A stretch of DNA of 64,000 nucleotides from Paenibacillus sp. (GTDB lineage: Bacteria; Bacillota; Bacilli; Paenibacillales; NBRC-103111), in NCBI GenBank assembly GCA_031180825.1, contig JAPSLM010000008.1, positions 124,001 through 188,000 of the forward strand, in the 5' to 3' direction. The notes under the pieces were generated by a model, which saw only the letters and a program-made list of their open reading frames with translations, searched no databases and was not told the origin of the DNA. The position numbers were made by a program, and so were the translations under genes. Each line of letters opens with the position of its first letter. Positions within the stretch are counted from its first letter, which is position 1. This document shows, piece after piece, positions 17,752 to 25,772 of the stretch.

Positions 17752-18057
17752 CTAGGCGTGACGGAGGTCCTGAGCCCGGCAGCTCCAATAATCGAAGAGC
17801 GACATGAAGACTTCATTATCCGCATCGCAGCGCACCGAAAGCTTCACCTCGCCGCGCCAATAAAACGTAATGACCTGCCGGCTGCGCCCTTTGACCATTT
17901 CGACGTCCCAGCAAGAGGAGGCAAGTTCGTACACCTCGCGATTAATGAACATTTTCGGGCCTTCACTCGACAAAAAGACGCCGACGAAGTCGTTGCCCAC
18001 TTTGGTATAGAAGCCTTGCTTCGTCATGATGCTCCGTCCTTGGGTATGATCTGCCAT
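17752..18057 (-). CDS. Small hypothetical protein under a predicted c-di-GMP riboswitch
   Basis: A 101-residue soluble protein that I do not recognise. It is mainly beta-strand with several tryptophans, and three cysteines fall in its second half. ATG 18057 is nine bases after AAGGAG. An intrinsic terminator (18088-18113) and a probable c-di-GMP-I aptamer (18136-18234) lie immediately upstream on the same strand, so expression should respond to c-di-GMP. The DUF2935 gene follows 115 bases later. Confidence 0.7.
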   Translation of the reverse strand: MADHTQGRSIMTKQGFYTKVGNDFVGVFLSSEGPKMFINREVYELASSCWDVEMVKGRSRQVITFYWRGEVKLSVRCDADNEVFMSLFDYWSCRAQDLRHA

Positions 18058-18087
18058 CCGTTCTCGCTCCTTTATATGCAAACAAAA

Positions 18088-18113
18088 GACTCTCCGTTGA
18101 CGGTACGGGAGTC
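18088..18113 (-). terminator. Terminator of the riboswitch expression platform
   Basis: Read on the minus strand, GACTCCCGT (18113-18105) pairs with ACGGAGAGTC (18097-18088), with a one-base bulge, and TTTTGTTT follows. It sits between the aptamer and the RBS of the 101-residue protein gene. Confidence 0.75.
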
Positions 18114-18135
18114 CGCATCTATCTTCGCGCGTCTC

Positions 18136-18234
18136 CGTGCCTTCGGTAAACCGGCCGGCACCGCCCACTTTGGCCCCTTAGCCCTATCGATTTATGCCCG
18201 CTGGCTTCCGCCCGGTTTGCCTTTATCGAGCACG
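18136..18234 (-). ncRNA. Probable c-di-GMP-I (GEMM) riboswitch aptamer
   Basis: Minus-strand landmarks in GEMM-I order: GATAAAGGCAAACC (18226-18213), a stem capped by GGAA, CATAAATC then GGGCTAAGG (the GCAAAGC/GGGYCUAA segments), and GGTGCCGG followed by GGTTTACCGA (the GGUAGCCGGGUUACCGA segment). CGTGC at 18234-18230 can pair with GCACG at 18140-18136 to close P1. A terminator and RBS follow at once. The receptor-loop segment deviates somewhat from consensus, so a covariance-model search is needed. Confidence 0.7.
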
Positions 18235-18324
18235 CTCGAAAATTGTCTTTTTGTGTAGTTACGAATCTCATCTTTTAGGATAAGAGATCAACCCTGCATA
18301 ATACATAGTTCTTATGGCCTAATT

Positions 18325-19557
18325 TCATAAATTTTCATGTGAATTTTGATACATTTTGTATACTTGTTGGCCTTTCCAATAAAAATAAATTCCGGCTACC
18401 GTAACGGCGGCCATGATGGAGAACAGCGGACCGCCTCCCCATTCGGACAACAGTATGCCGCCCGCCAAAGGACCGAGAAAGTGTCCGAGATTCGTGAACG
18501 TCTGAGCGCCGAAATACGTGCCCCGCATCCCCTCGGGTGCCAACCGGTCGATCAGCATGTTCGTTGCGGGAAAATTCAACACTTCCCCAACGGTAAACAG
18601 GACCATGGAGAGCATAAATCCGATCCAACCGGTAGATACCGCATAGCCGATATCCCCGAGCGCAAACATGAGGCCGCCTACCGTAATCGCAGCCATCGGA
18701 CCGCGGCCTTCGAACATTTTCGACAGCGGCACCTGCAGCAGAACGACCGTCACCGCATTGATCGTCATCAGCAGCGCGAACAGCGTCGCTCCGTCGGCTA
18801 CGCTCTGTTGCACGTATTGCGACAAGGTGGACATCATCTGCGAATAGCCGATCGCGGCGATGATCCCGCCGGCAATGTAATAGCGGAATACGCGGTCGCT
18901 CGCGATGACCCTCCATGCCGAGCGGACCGTCACCCCGCTGCGGCGCTCACCTTCGATCTGGCGAATGCCGAACGCCTGCAGCAGCGCATAGAGCAAAGCG
19001 GCATAGGTCAAATAGACGAAGGCCGTGATCAGAAACGGAAGCCAAGCTTCGAACATGCCGAAGTAAGCGCCGAGCAGCGGACCTACGGCTACGCCGACAT
19101 TGATTGCGAGATAGCGCATGGAAAAGACGTTAAGCCGCTTTTCCTTCACCGTCACGTCGGCCATCAGCGCTTGCGATACCGGCTCGTAGAGCGAACGGCA
19201 CAGCCCGTTCAGCATATTGAACAGCATGAAGAGCAGCGGCGAATTGGCAAGCGCAAAGCCGGCGAAGACGACCACCCAGCCGATCAAGGCGATCATCATG
19301 ATGAAATTGCGTCCCAAGCGGTCCGATAAAGCTCCGCCGACAAAGCCGCCCGCCATCCCGGCAAGCGAGCCGATGCCGATGATCGCGCCGATCATGATCG
19401 GGTGCAGTCCCGATTCCCGCGACAAATAAATGGCCAGAAACGGCATGCTCATGGATGAAGCAATCCGCGCCAAAGCGGTTCCCACAAGCAGCACATGCAC
19501 GATCGGATGATAATCGCGTAAGAAATGAAGCAGACGAGACTTTACAGCTGCGAACAT
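18325..19557 (-). CDS. MFS transporter
   Basis: A 410-residue major facilitator with 12 predicted helices and the loop 2-3 motif GGALSDRLGRNFI near residue 78. ATG 19557 follows GGAGAGAAGG; an extended upstream frame has no RBS. It resembles the MdtH/YttB-like drug-efflux group, but the substrate is unknown. The 210 bases downstream of its stop hold no recognisable terminator before the riboswitch. Confidence 0.83.
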   Translation of the reverse strand: MFAAVKSRLLHFLRDYHPIVHVLLVGTALARIASSMSMPFLAIYLSRESGLHPIMIGAIIGIGSLAGMAGGFVGGALSDRLGRNFIMMIALIGWVVVFAGFALANSPLLFMLFNMLNGLCRSLYEPVSQALMADVTVKEKRLNVFSMRYLAINVGVAVGPLLGAYFGMFEAWLPFLITAFVYLTYAALLYALLQAFGIRQIEGERRSGVTVRSAWRVIASDRVFRYYIAGGIIAAIGYSQMMSTLSQYVQQSVADGATLFALLMTINAVTVVLLQVPLSKMFEGRGPMAAITVGGLMFALGDIGYAVSTGWIGFMLSMVLFTVGEVLNFPATNMLIDRLAPEGMRGTYFGAQTFTNLGHFLGPLAGGILLSEWGGGPLFSIMAAVTVAGIYFYWKGQQVYKMYQNSHENL

Positions 19558-19697
19558 CGTACCGACCTTCTCTCCGTATATAACCCTTGGTATTTTAAAC
19601 CACCGGTAAATAAACCATGGAATGAAACAGGATTTCATTATACAGCAATTGGCCGGGCATGCCCAGACATTCGGCAAAAAATTATAGAAAGAAGAAA

Positions 19698-19730
19698 AGA
19701 GCCCGTCCGCTTGGGACGAGCTCTATTTTT
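19698..19730 (-). terminator. Terminator after the esterase-like gene
   Basis: On the minus strand AGAGCTCGTCC (19724-19714) pairs with GGACGGGCTCT (19708-19698), with one mismatch, followed by TTTCTTCTTTC. It begins a few bases past the stop at 19730. Confidence 0.75.
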
Positions 19731-21220
19731 TATTTTAATTCTTCGCCGACCTGGATAATGTACATTTGCGACGGGCTGCCGTTCACCTTCAGCTGGCCTT
19801 GGTCGTCGTAGCCGTCCACGCCGAAATCGTTGTCGTTTACAACGGCGATCGTATGCTTGTCCACCACCGCGAGCCCTTCCAGCTTCTCATGCGGATAGCC
19901 CAGCTTCGCCGCGTCCACGATCAGCTCCTTGCCAGCCGGCACGATGCCTTTCTCCTTGATTTGCGCAAGCGTCAGCTTCTCCAGATTGTCGCTGTGCTCG
20001 GTGCCGAGCAGGTTGGTCGCCGCCGAGAAGTCGGCCCGGTATATCCGCTTGATTTGCGCTTCCTTGCCGCTGTTTTTATCGCGCTCGTCCACAAGCAGCA
20101 CGTCGGTGCTCAAGGCGGCCAAGTCGCTGATGACGACGTCCTTCTGCTTCACATTCGTGAACGAATCGGCATTCTCCGCGATGTACACATATTCGCCGAC
20201 GATTTTTTTGGCGGCCAGATCCATCTTCAAGATGCGCAGATTGCGGGACGCTTCGCCCGTCTTTTTGTCCGGAACCGCCATCGGGCTTTGGATTGAAGCG
20301 TAAAGATATTTGCCGTCCGGCGAAATCGTGACGCCTTCGAAGCCCCGGTTCGGAATCCGCTTCGCATACACCGCCGGCAAAATGTCATAAATTTCGGTTT
20401 GCGCGCCCGCGGCCGCCAACTGCTCCTTCGCTCCCTGCGGCACATACCGCCCGATCACCGTACCGTCGCGCTTCACCTGCAGCACGGAAGGACGGTATTC
20501 GTCCGACAGCCAGAACGTGTCGTCCACCGGGTTGTAGGCGATGCCTTCGAGGTCCAGCCCGTCCGGATCGTAAGCAAGCTTCTGCTTGCCGCTGCCGTCG
20601 TAAGGCACCTCGTCGCTGCCTTCCACGTTCGGCAGACCGGTGAGCTCCGCCGTCTTGCTGAATTTGTCCGTCTTCCCGGCCGGCAAATGCAGCTTGATCG
20701 TTTCGAGCACTTCGATCGTACCGCCGGCCGCTTTAATCTTGTAAATGCGCGGCACATACGCCTCGTCCGGGAATGTGCGCAGCTTGTCCTTGCCGAACTC
20801 GCCGTTCGGCCCGCGGTCGGCCAGCGTATAGAACACGTCGGCCGGGTCGCCCGGCAGATGGATCAGCCCGGAGAAGCCGCCCTCTTTCAGGCTGCCGACC
20901 AGCGTCCCCGGATCTTTCCACTCGTGTACGGCCGCGACCTTCGGCATCTCCTTCAGCCGGATCGACCGCGTCCATTCGTTCCACTCTACCTGCTTGCCGA
21001 GCGCTTCTCCGAGCGCGCGCAGCGGGACATAGGTACTGCCGTCGATCAGGACGGGAGCCTTGTCCGTCTTCACTTCCTTCCCGCCCGACCAGATGCCGAA
21101 CTTCGTGCCGACCGCTTCCATGCCGCCTTCGGCGGCGGCGGCCGTTTGCGCTCCCATCAAGGTCATAGCGGCGAGCGACAGGGCCAGCCATTTTCTCTTT
21201 TTCAATAAACGTTTCATCAT
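19730..21220 (-). CDS. Secreted esterase-like phytase-domain protein with copper-amine-oxidase N-like domain
   Basis: A 496-residue exported protein. Residues 1-30 form a Sec signal peptide (KKRKWLALSLAAMTLMG...AAAA). Residues ~45-90 match the copper-amine-oxidase-like N-terminal domain common in Paenibacillus surface proteins (VLIDGSTYVPLRALGEALGKQVEW). The rest is the 'esterase-like activity of phytase' beta-propeller (GLIHLPGDPADVFYTLADRG, DLEGIAYNPVDDTFWLSDEYRPS). ATG 21220 follows GGAGGGG by seven bases. The propeller family may act on phosphoesters outside the cell; activity is unproven. Confidence 0.83.
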   Translation of the reverse strand: MMKRLLKKRKWLALSLAAMTLMGAQTAAAAEGGMEAVGTKFGIWSGGKEVKTDKAPVLIDGSTYVPLRALGEALGKQVEWNEWTRSIRLKEMPKVAAVHEWKDPGTLVGSLKEGGFSGLIHLPGDPADVFYTLADRGPNGEFGKDKLRTFPDEAYVPRIYKIKAAGGTIEVLETIKLHLPAGKTDKFSKTAELTGLPNVEGSDEVPYDGSGKQKLAYDPDGLDLEGIAYNPVDDTFWLSDEYRPSVLQVKRDGTVIGRYVPQGAKEQLAAAGAQTEIYDILPAVYAKRIPNRGFEGVTISPDGKYLYASIQSPMAVPDKKTGEASRNLRILKMDLAAKKIVGEYVYIAENADSFTNVKQKDVVISDLAALSTDVLLVDERDKNSGKEAQIKRIYRADFSAATNLLGTEHSDNLEKLTLAQIKEKGIVPAGKELIVDAAKLGYPHEKLEGLAVVDKHTIAVVNDNDFGVDGYDDQGQLKVNGSPSQMYIIQVGEELK

Positions 21221-21344
21221 GACGATACCCCTCCGGCGAATCAATCTAGGTTCTTGGACTCACTTTTCCTAGCATAGTTGCCGATTGTTTCGATGATGTA
21301 AAGGGCATATGAAGATTTTGTAAAGCCATGCCTCCATAAAAAAA

Positions 21345-21370
21345 CTCCCGGCCGCAAGCTGCGCCAGGAG
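21345..21370 (-). terminator. Terminator after the DUF1450 gene
   Basis: On the minus strand CTCCTGGC (21370-21363) pairs with GCCGGGAG (21352-21345), with one G-U pair, and seven T follow. Confidence 0.75.
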
Positions 21371-21378
21371 GTTCGTCA

Positions 21379-21606
21379 TCATTTCTTTTTTATATACTTG
21401 CTCGCTTTCTCGATCGCTTCGTCTTCCGTCGCGCCGGTCACGTACCGGCCGTTAATATAAATGAAGGCAAACCGCGAGCACGGGCCGCAATAGGACTTGC
21501 AGCCGACCTTGATGTCGGCGTCGGGCGCCAGCTTCTGCAGCTTCGGCAGCGCGGTTTTCATTCTCATATGCTTGCATTTGTCGCAGACGCGAATATCGTT
21601 GGCCAT
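21379..21606 (-). CDS. DUF1450 (YuzB-like) family protein
   Basis: A 75-residue protein with a VCDKCK motif at residues 7-12 and a GCKSYCGPCSRFAFIYINGR segment at 35-54. This is the thioredoxin-fold layout of YuzB/DUF1450, which resembles 2Fe-2S ferredoxin-like proteins. The cysteines suggest an iron-sulfur or redox role, not demonstrated. It lies next to an IscA-fold protein gene on the same strand (36-base gap). Confidence 0.8.
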   Translation of the reverse strand: MANDIRVCDKCKHMRMKTALPKLQKLAPDADIKVGCKSYCGPCSRFAFIYINGRYVTGATEDEAIEKASKYIKKK

Positions 21607-21642
21607 GCGGAGTTATCCTTTCTGAGGCAGCCGTACGGCGGA

Positions 21643-21945
21643 TTAATGGTCGCCGTGGTTGCCTTTGCTCGGATTGGTGACCGCAAAGCCTTCCTCCGGC
21701 AAATAGAAGTAGTCGACGCGCACGCCGTCCAGCAGCGGCTCGTCCTTTTGCAAAATAACGTCGATTCCGCTATCGGTGGTCACGACCACATCATTCTCCG
21801 TGGGCGTGTCCATCCCGAGTCCGTAATGCGCATGATCGCCGTGCTTGTGCGTTACATACACGCGAAGCTTCAAATCTTTGTTTTCCTCTTGTTCCATCTC
21901 GGCCAAAAGCACCTTGGCGGCGTTGCGCGAAATTTTGCATTTCAT
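21643..21945 (-). CDS. HesB/IscA-fold (YneR-like) protein lacking the cluster cysteines
   Basis: A 100-residue protein with the A-type carrier fold: an N-terminal ISRNAAKVLLAEM helix, a LRVYVTHKHGD strand, and VTTDSGIDVILQKDEP (the FVVD.......L.G..IDY pattern). The three conserved C-terminal cysteines of true IscA/SufA are absent; the tail is GNHGDH. That matches the YneR subgroup of unknown role. ATG 21945 is preferred over an ATG at 21957 that abuts the RBS. Probably co-transcribed with the DUF1450 gene. Confidence 0.7.
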   Translation of the reverse strand: MKCKISRNAAKVLLAEMEQEENKDLKLRVYVTHKHGDHAHYGLGMDTPTENDVVVTTDSGIDVILQKDEPLLDGVRVDYFYLPEEGFAVTNPSKGNHGDH

Positions 21946-22116
21946 GTCCAGGCACATCTCCCACTAATAAGCATTTTCCCCTTATTGTATATAAACCGGG
22001 GAACGAAAGCAACCTTACGCAGCCAGTTCACAAATGCTGGTAAGAAGCCGCCCGTTTCTGATATGATTACAGGTATATGAGCTCACGTGAGATGGAAAGC
22101 GAGGAGAGAGCGCGAG

Positions 22117-22263
22117 ATGTCATTGACGGAAAGCAAGAGCGGACGGCTTATCCGACCGTCCCTGTTACGGACGAATCCACACCTACGCCCACATACGATC
22201 AAAGGAGAGGATTTGCACCGAATGCTGAAAGAAATGAAGCTGTGGGCGGCCAAATGGTGCTGA
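22117..22263 (+). CDS. Possible small basic protein or leader peptide before the AI-2E family gene
   Basis: A 48-codon reading frame with a good RBS (GGAGAGAG, six bases before ATG 22117). It is rich in arginine, leucine and lysine and ends KLWAAKWC. It lies 25 bases upstream of the AI-2E family gene on the same strand. A second RBS-like AAAGGAGAGG inside it could serve a 13-codon version ending at the same stop. No family recognised. Confidence 0.35.
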   Translation: MSLTESKSGRLIRPSLLRTNPHLRPHTIKGEDLHRMLKEMKLWAAKWC

Positions 22264-22288
22264 CCCGCTGAAGATTCCGAGGTGACCT

Positions 22289-23398
22289 ATGATTTCTTTT
22301 TACCGTAAGTATTACAAAACGATCTTCGACATCGCTTTGCTTGTGATCACCGTCTATTTGTTCATGTTCGTCTTCAGCTTCCTGTACCGCATTGCGACGC
22401 CGATCTTCCTGGCTTTTATCGTTTACATGATCATCGAGCCGTTCGCGCGCTTCCTGCACCGAAGGGGCATCAAGAAAGCGATTGCGTCCGCCATTTCGAC
22501 CATCGTGTTCGTGCTCATCATCCTGGGGGCGATTACCGGCGCCGGGGTCATCTTCACGAGCCAGATCGTCAACCTGAAAGATAAGCTGCCCGAATACGCC
22601 GCGGTGCTGACACAGGAAATCGCCAAGCAGACGGACCATCTGCAGGACCACTTCGGCACGCTTCCGACGGAAGACATCGTGAATAAAGCGAAGGAATATT
22701 CGGCCGAAATCGCGAAAAAAGCGACCGAAATCGTCCGCTCGTTCCTGACCAGCACGTTTACGGTTCTCACGTCCTTTTCCGCTTTCGTGGTGAACTTCGT
22801 CATTGCGATCATTTTGGCCTATTTTCTAAGCATCGAAATCGAATCGTGGAAGCGTATCGCAGAGGATAAGACGCCCAACACGTTCAAGAAAGCGTTCCAC
22901 TTCCTCCGCGAAAACGTGCTGATCGGCATCGTCACCTATATTAAGGCGCAGGCCAAGCTGATCAGCGTGACGTTTGCCGTCATCTTCATCGCGCTGCTCG
23001 TCATGAATATCAAAAATGCGTTTTCCATCGCGCTCTTGGCCGCCATCTTCGACGTGCTGCCGCTGCTCGGCGTCTCGACGCTGTTCATTCCTTGGATCAT
23101 CTACCTGCTCGTGGTCGGCCAAACGACACTGGCCATTTGGCTCGCCGTTCTGCTCGCGGTCGTGATTTCCGCAAGGCAAATTCTGGAACCGAAAATTACG
23201 GGCGACTCGCTCGGGGTTTCCGCTTTTACGATGCTTTCCTTCATGATCGTATCGCTGTCTTTGTTCGGTGTGGCCGGACTGATTTTGTCGCCGATTCTCA
23301 TCATCCTGATCAAAGCGCTGTACGAGCAAGGCTATTTGAAAAAATGGATCCGCATGCCGGCGGAGGAGTACGAGCCGGAGCTTCCGAAGAGCAAGTAG
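22289..23398 (+). CDS. AI-2E family transporter
   Basis: A 369-residue membrane protein of the AI-2E (TqsA/PerM/YtvI) family. It has about eight hydrophobic helices arranged as paired N-terminal helices, a soluble loop, and a conserved C-terminal block (FDVLPLLGVSTLFIPWIIYLL; ILEPKITGDSLGVSAF). GAGGTGA precedes ATG 22289. Members act as Na+/H+ antiporters or export small signals; the role cannot be decided here. A perfect terminator follows. Confidence 0.87.
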   Translation: MISFYRKYYKTIFDIALLVITVYLFMFVFSFLYRIATPIFLAFIVYMIIEPFARFLHRRGIKKAIASAISTIVFVLIILGAITGAGVIFTSQIVNLKDKLPEYAAVLTQEIAKQTDHLQDHFGTLPTEDIVNKAKEYSAEIAKKATEIVRSFLTSTFTVLTSFSAFVVNFVIAIILAYFLSIEIESWKRIAEDKTPNTFKKAFHFLRENVLIGIVTYIKAQAKLISVTFAVIFIALLVMNIKNAFSIALLAAIFDVLPLLGVSTLFIPWIIYLLVVGQTTLAIWLAVLLAVVISARQILEPKITGDSLGVSAFTMLSFMIVSLSLFGVAGLILSPILIILIKALYEQGYLKKWIRMPAEEYEPELPKSK

Positions 23399-23425
23399 CG
23401 GATAACATTTAGCCTGCAGAGAAGA

Positions 23426-23451
23426 AAAGAGCTGCCCGCGGGCAGCTCTTT
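23426..23451. terminator. Bidirectional terminator, perfect 26-base palindrome
   Basis: Positions 23426-23438 are the exact reverse complement of 23439-23451 (AAAGAGCTGCCCG arms). It lies between the convergent AI-2E and DUF1232 genes. Confidence 0.8.
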
Positions 23452-23460
23452 GCATATTTA

Positions 23461-23697
23461 TCAGGCGGCGCCGTACTTGCGCTCCGCCCGGTCGGTGAAC
23501 CAGTTCATGAGCAGCATCGTAACGGCGATATCGTCCAGCGGAACAAACGGCAGCGCATCGGGCATAATCCAATACACGAGCGCAGGGACGAAAAACAGCA
23601 GCTTTTCTCCTATCGGCACTTTGGGCGAGCGCAGCAGCGGGAAAATTCGGCGGAATACATGCCCCCAATGCCGCAGCGACCACAATCGGCTCCACAT
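23461..23697 (-). CDS. DUF1232 (YkvA-like) small membrane protein
   Basis: A 78-residue protein with the DUF1232 core: PLLRSPKVPIGEKLLFFVPALVYWIMPDALP then FVPLDDIAVTMLLMNW. It has two hydrophobic segments around the PD.(I/L)P..G.(I/L)DD-type motif. I chose ATG 23697 with AAAGGGGA upstream; longer starts lack an RBS. The function of this family is not established. Confidence 0.8.
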   Translation of the reverse strand: MWSRLWSLRHWGHVFRRIFPLLRSPKVPIGEKLLFFVPALVYWIMPDALPFVPLDDIAVTMLLMNWFTDRAERKYGAA

Positions 23698-23868
23698 GAC
23701 GAATCGTCCCCTTTCCTTGTACGAATGGCCTTCCTCTATAGTATACACCATCTTTCGGCAAACTCGAAACGATTCGACAAATTCCGACAATTTCAACCCG
23801 TTTACAGCCATTCCCTGATCCAGCATAATGATAGAGTGACATTCCAACCTTTACCAAGGAGTGATACC

Positions 23869-24426
23869 ATGTCGAAGAAAGTACTTGTACTGACAGGAGA
23901 CGCGGTTGAAGTATTGGAGGTATATTACCCGTACTACCGGCTGTTGGAGGAAGGGTACGAAGCGGTTATTGCCTCGCCGACGAAAAAAACGCTTCATACC
24001 GTCGTGCACGATTTCGTCGAAGGTTGGGAGACCTACACGGAGAAGCTCGGTCACCGGCTTCCGTCCCATATTGCCTTTGCGGAGGTAAACCCGTCCGAAT
24101 ATGACGGGCTGATCATCCCGGGCGGCCGAGCGCCGGAGTACATTCGCTCCGACGCCAACGTCCCCCGCATCATCGCTCATTTTCTGGAAGCGGACAAGCC
24201 GGTCGGGGCCATATGCCATGCGGCTCAAGTATTCGTCTCGCTTCCGGACTACAGCTATTTCAAAGGCCGCACCATGACCGCATATACGGCGTGCCGCCCC
24301 GATATCGAACGCCTCGGCGCCACCTATGGCCCGGACACGCTCCATGTGGACGGGAGGCTCGTCACCGGGCACGCTTGGCCCGATCTGCCGGGGTTCATGC
24401 GGGAATTTTTGAAGCTTTTGAAGTAA
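23869..24426 (+). CDS. DJ-1/PfpI family protein
   Basis: A 185-residue class I glutamine-amidotransferase-like protein. C116-H117 in GAICHAAQ form the nucleophile elbow, and the early glutamate (E14/E17 region) fits the DJ-1/PfpI catalytic site. The family includes glyoxalases, deglycases and intracellular proteases. ATG 23869 is eight bases after AAGGAG. It is monocistronic and convergent with the M14 gene, whose frame overlaps its 3' end. Confidence 0.85.
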   Translation: MSKKVLVLTGDAVEVLEVYYPYYRLLEEGYEAVIASPTKKTLHTVVHDFVEGWETYTEKLGHRLPSHIAFAEVNPSEYDGLIIPGGRAPEYIRSDANVPRIIAHFLEADKPVGAICHAAQVFVSLPDYSYFKGRTMTAYTACRPDIERLGATYGPDTLHVDGRLVTGHAWPDLPGFMREFLKLLK

Positions 24427-25703
24427 ACGGAAAAGAAGTGCGTTCCGCCTGGTCTATCCTTCGCGGAAGCACTTCTTTTTTTACGACGCCGGGGCCGCTG
24501 CTCCAGCTTCAATCCTTCCAGCATGATTCCAATCGTCTCGTCGTACATTTGCTGGAACTGCCCGATCGGAAGAGGGTTGAGGCCGATTCCCGCTTCAATG
24601 GTGAATCCCATGCGGCCGAATTCCTGAATGAACCAATCCTTATAGCCGGCATCGCTGCCGGTCAGCTTGACGGCCCTGTAGCCGCTCGCCCTCTCCAGCC
24701 GACGTGCCGCTTCTTCGGCTTCCGGCGGCTCCAGCCCCCGGTAGTTCCAATAAATTTCCCTGCCCTGCGTATGAAACGCCATCACCAGGCGAAACGAACG
24801 CCCGCGGGTGAACGCCTCCATCGCCTGCGCTTCCGGCTCGGACAACGGCGCAGGCCCCGCGTAGTCCCGCGGACCCGGACCGGACGCTTCCCGCCTGTCG
24901 CGCTCCGCCTGCCAATGGGCCGGAAACTGGTCATTCAGATCAACTCCGCGGATATTCGCTTTCCAGCGGGAAAATTGCCGCGAATCGTAATTCCACCGGA
25001 GCAGCTCCTTGTAATAAGGCTGCCCTGGAGTAATCCCTTGCTGCACAAGCTCCACGCCGTCCGGATTGACCATAGGCACGACCCACAGCGAGGTTTGCCT
25101 GTAGAGCGCGGTCATATCGCGGTTGCGCAGCGGCTTTCTTCCGGCGTAGGCCGATGCATAATCCTCGATGAACTTCATCAGCAGCAGCGACGTAATCCAT
25201 TCGTTCGCATGAAACGCCCCGTTATAATGCACTTCCCGCGGGCCGGTGCCGATGCGAACCGCCGGAATATCTTTGCCGAGTACGGATTGGCCGATGACTG
25301 TCGTTTCCAGGAAAGGATACGTTTCCAGCAGCCGGTCCAAATCGTCCATGAGTTCCGCATAACCGTACTCCGCGTCCGTTTTGACTATCGTCAGCCCTTT
25401 GCTTACGGGAAGCACAATGGTTTGTCCGATCCGCAGACGGCGCGGATCGATGTCGGGGTTCGCCGACTGGAGCTCCGCCAACGAAATATTAAATCGCAGG
25501 GCCAGCTCCCACAGCGTGTCCCCTGCTTGAACGACGTAACGGCTCGTCGTTCTTACGGGAATGTGGACGACTTGGCCGGGATACAAATAGCTGTGCTCCT
25601 TTAAATGCGGATTCGCCCCATAAAGCGCCGTCACGTTCATACCGTACCGCCGTGCGACCCGATGGAGCGTATCCCCGCGTCTGACGACGTAAGGAAATGT
25701 CAT
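24324..25703 (-). CDS. LysM-M14 gamma-D-glutamyl-diamino-acid endopeptidase-like protein
   Basis: A 459-residue peptidoglycan peptidase. Two LysM repeats (residues ~4-50 and 56-100) are followed by an M14 zinc carboxypeptidase domain with H165-x2-E168 (FHANEW), a later zinc histidine in MAFHTQGREI and the catalytic glutamate in FTIEAGIG. It matches the ENP1/YqgT type that cleaves gamma-D-Glu-diaminopimelate bonds in cortex or wall peptides. No signal peptide is seen, as in ENP1. The domain seems to end near residue 395. The last ~60 residues read through the terminator hairpin and 103 bases into the antisense of the DJ-1 gene, so a stop codon may have been lost. Confidence 0.82.
   Translation of the reverse strand: MTFPYVVRRGDTLHRVARRYGMNVTALYGANPHLKEHSYLYPGQVVHIPVRTTSRYVVQAGDTLWELALRFNISLAELQSANPDIDPRRLRIGQTIVLPVSKGLTIVKTDAEYGYAELMDDLDRLLETYPFLETTVIGQSVLGKDIPAVRIGTGPREVHYNGAFHANEWITSLLLMKFIEDYASAYAGRKPLRNRDMTALYRQTSLWVVPMVNPDGVELVQQGITPGQPYYKELLRWNYDSRQFSRWKANIRGVDLNDQFPAHWQAERDRREASGPGPRDYAGPAPLSEPEAQAMEAFTRGRSFRLVMAFHTQGREIYWNYRGLEPPEAEEAARRLERASGYRAVKLTGSDAGYKDWFIQEFGRMGFTIEAGIGLNPLPIGQFQQMYDETIGIMLEGLKLEQRPRRRKKRSASAKDRPGGTHFFSVYFKSFKNSRMNPGRSGQACPVTSLPSTWSVSGP
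24434..24482 (+). terminator. Terminator of the DJ-1/PfpI gene
   Basis: AGAAGTGC (24434-24441) and TTCCGC (24443-24448) pair with GCGGAA (24463-24468) and GCACTTCT (24469-24476), with a one-base bulge, followed by a T-run. It lies inside the frame of the convergent M14 gene. Confidence 0.85.
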
Positions 25704-25772
25704 CCGGAGCCCCCCTCAGCTCACTGCCCGGACGCGAAGGCGCCGGGGTTCGCTAATGCATATGCCGGAGAA

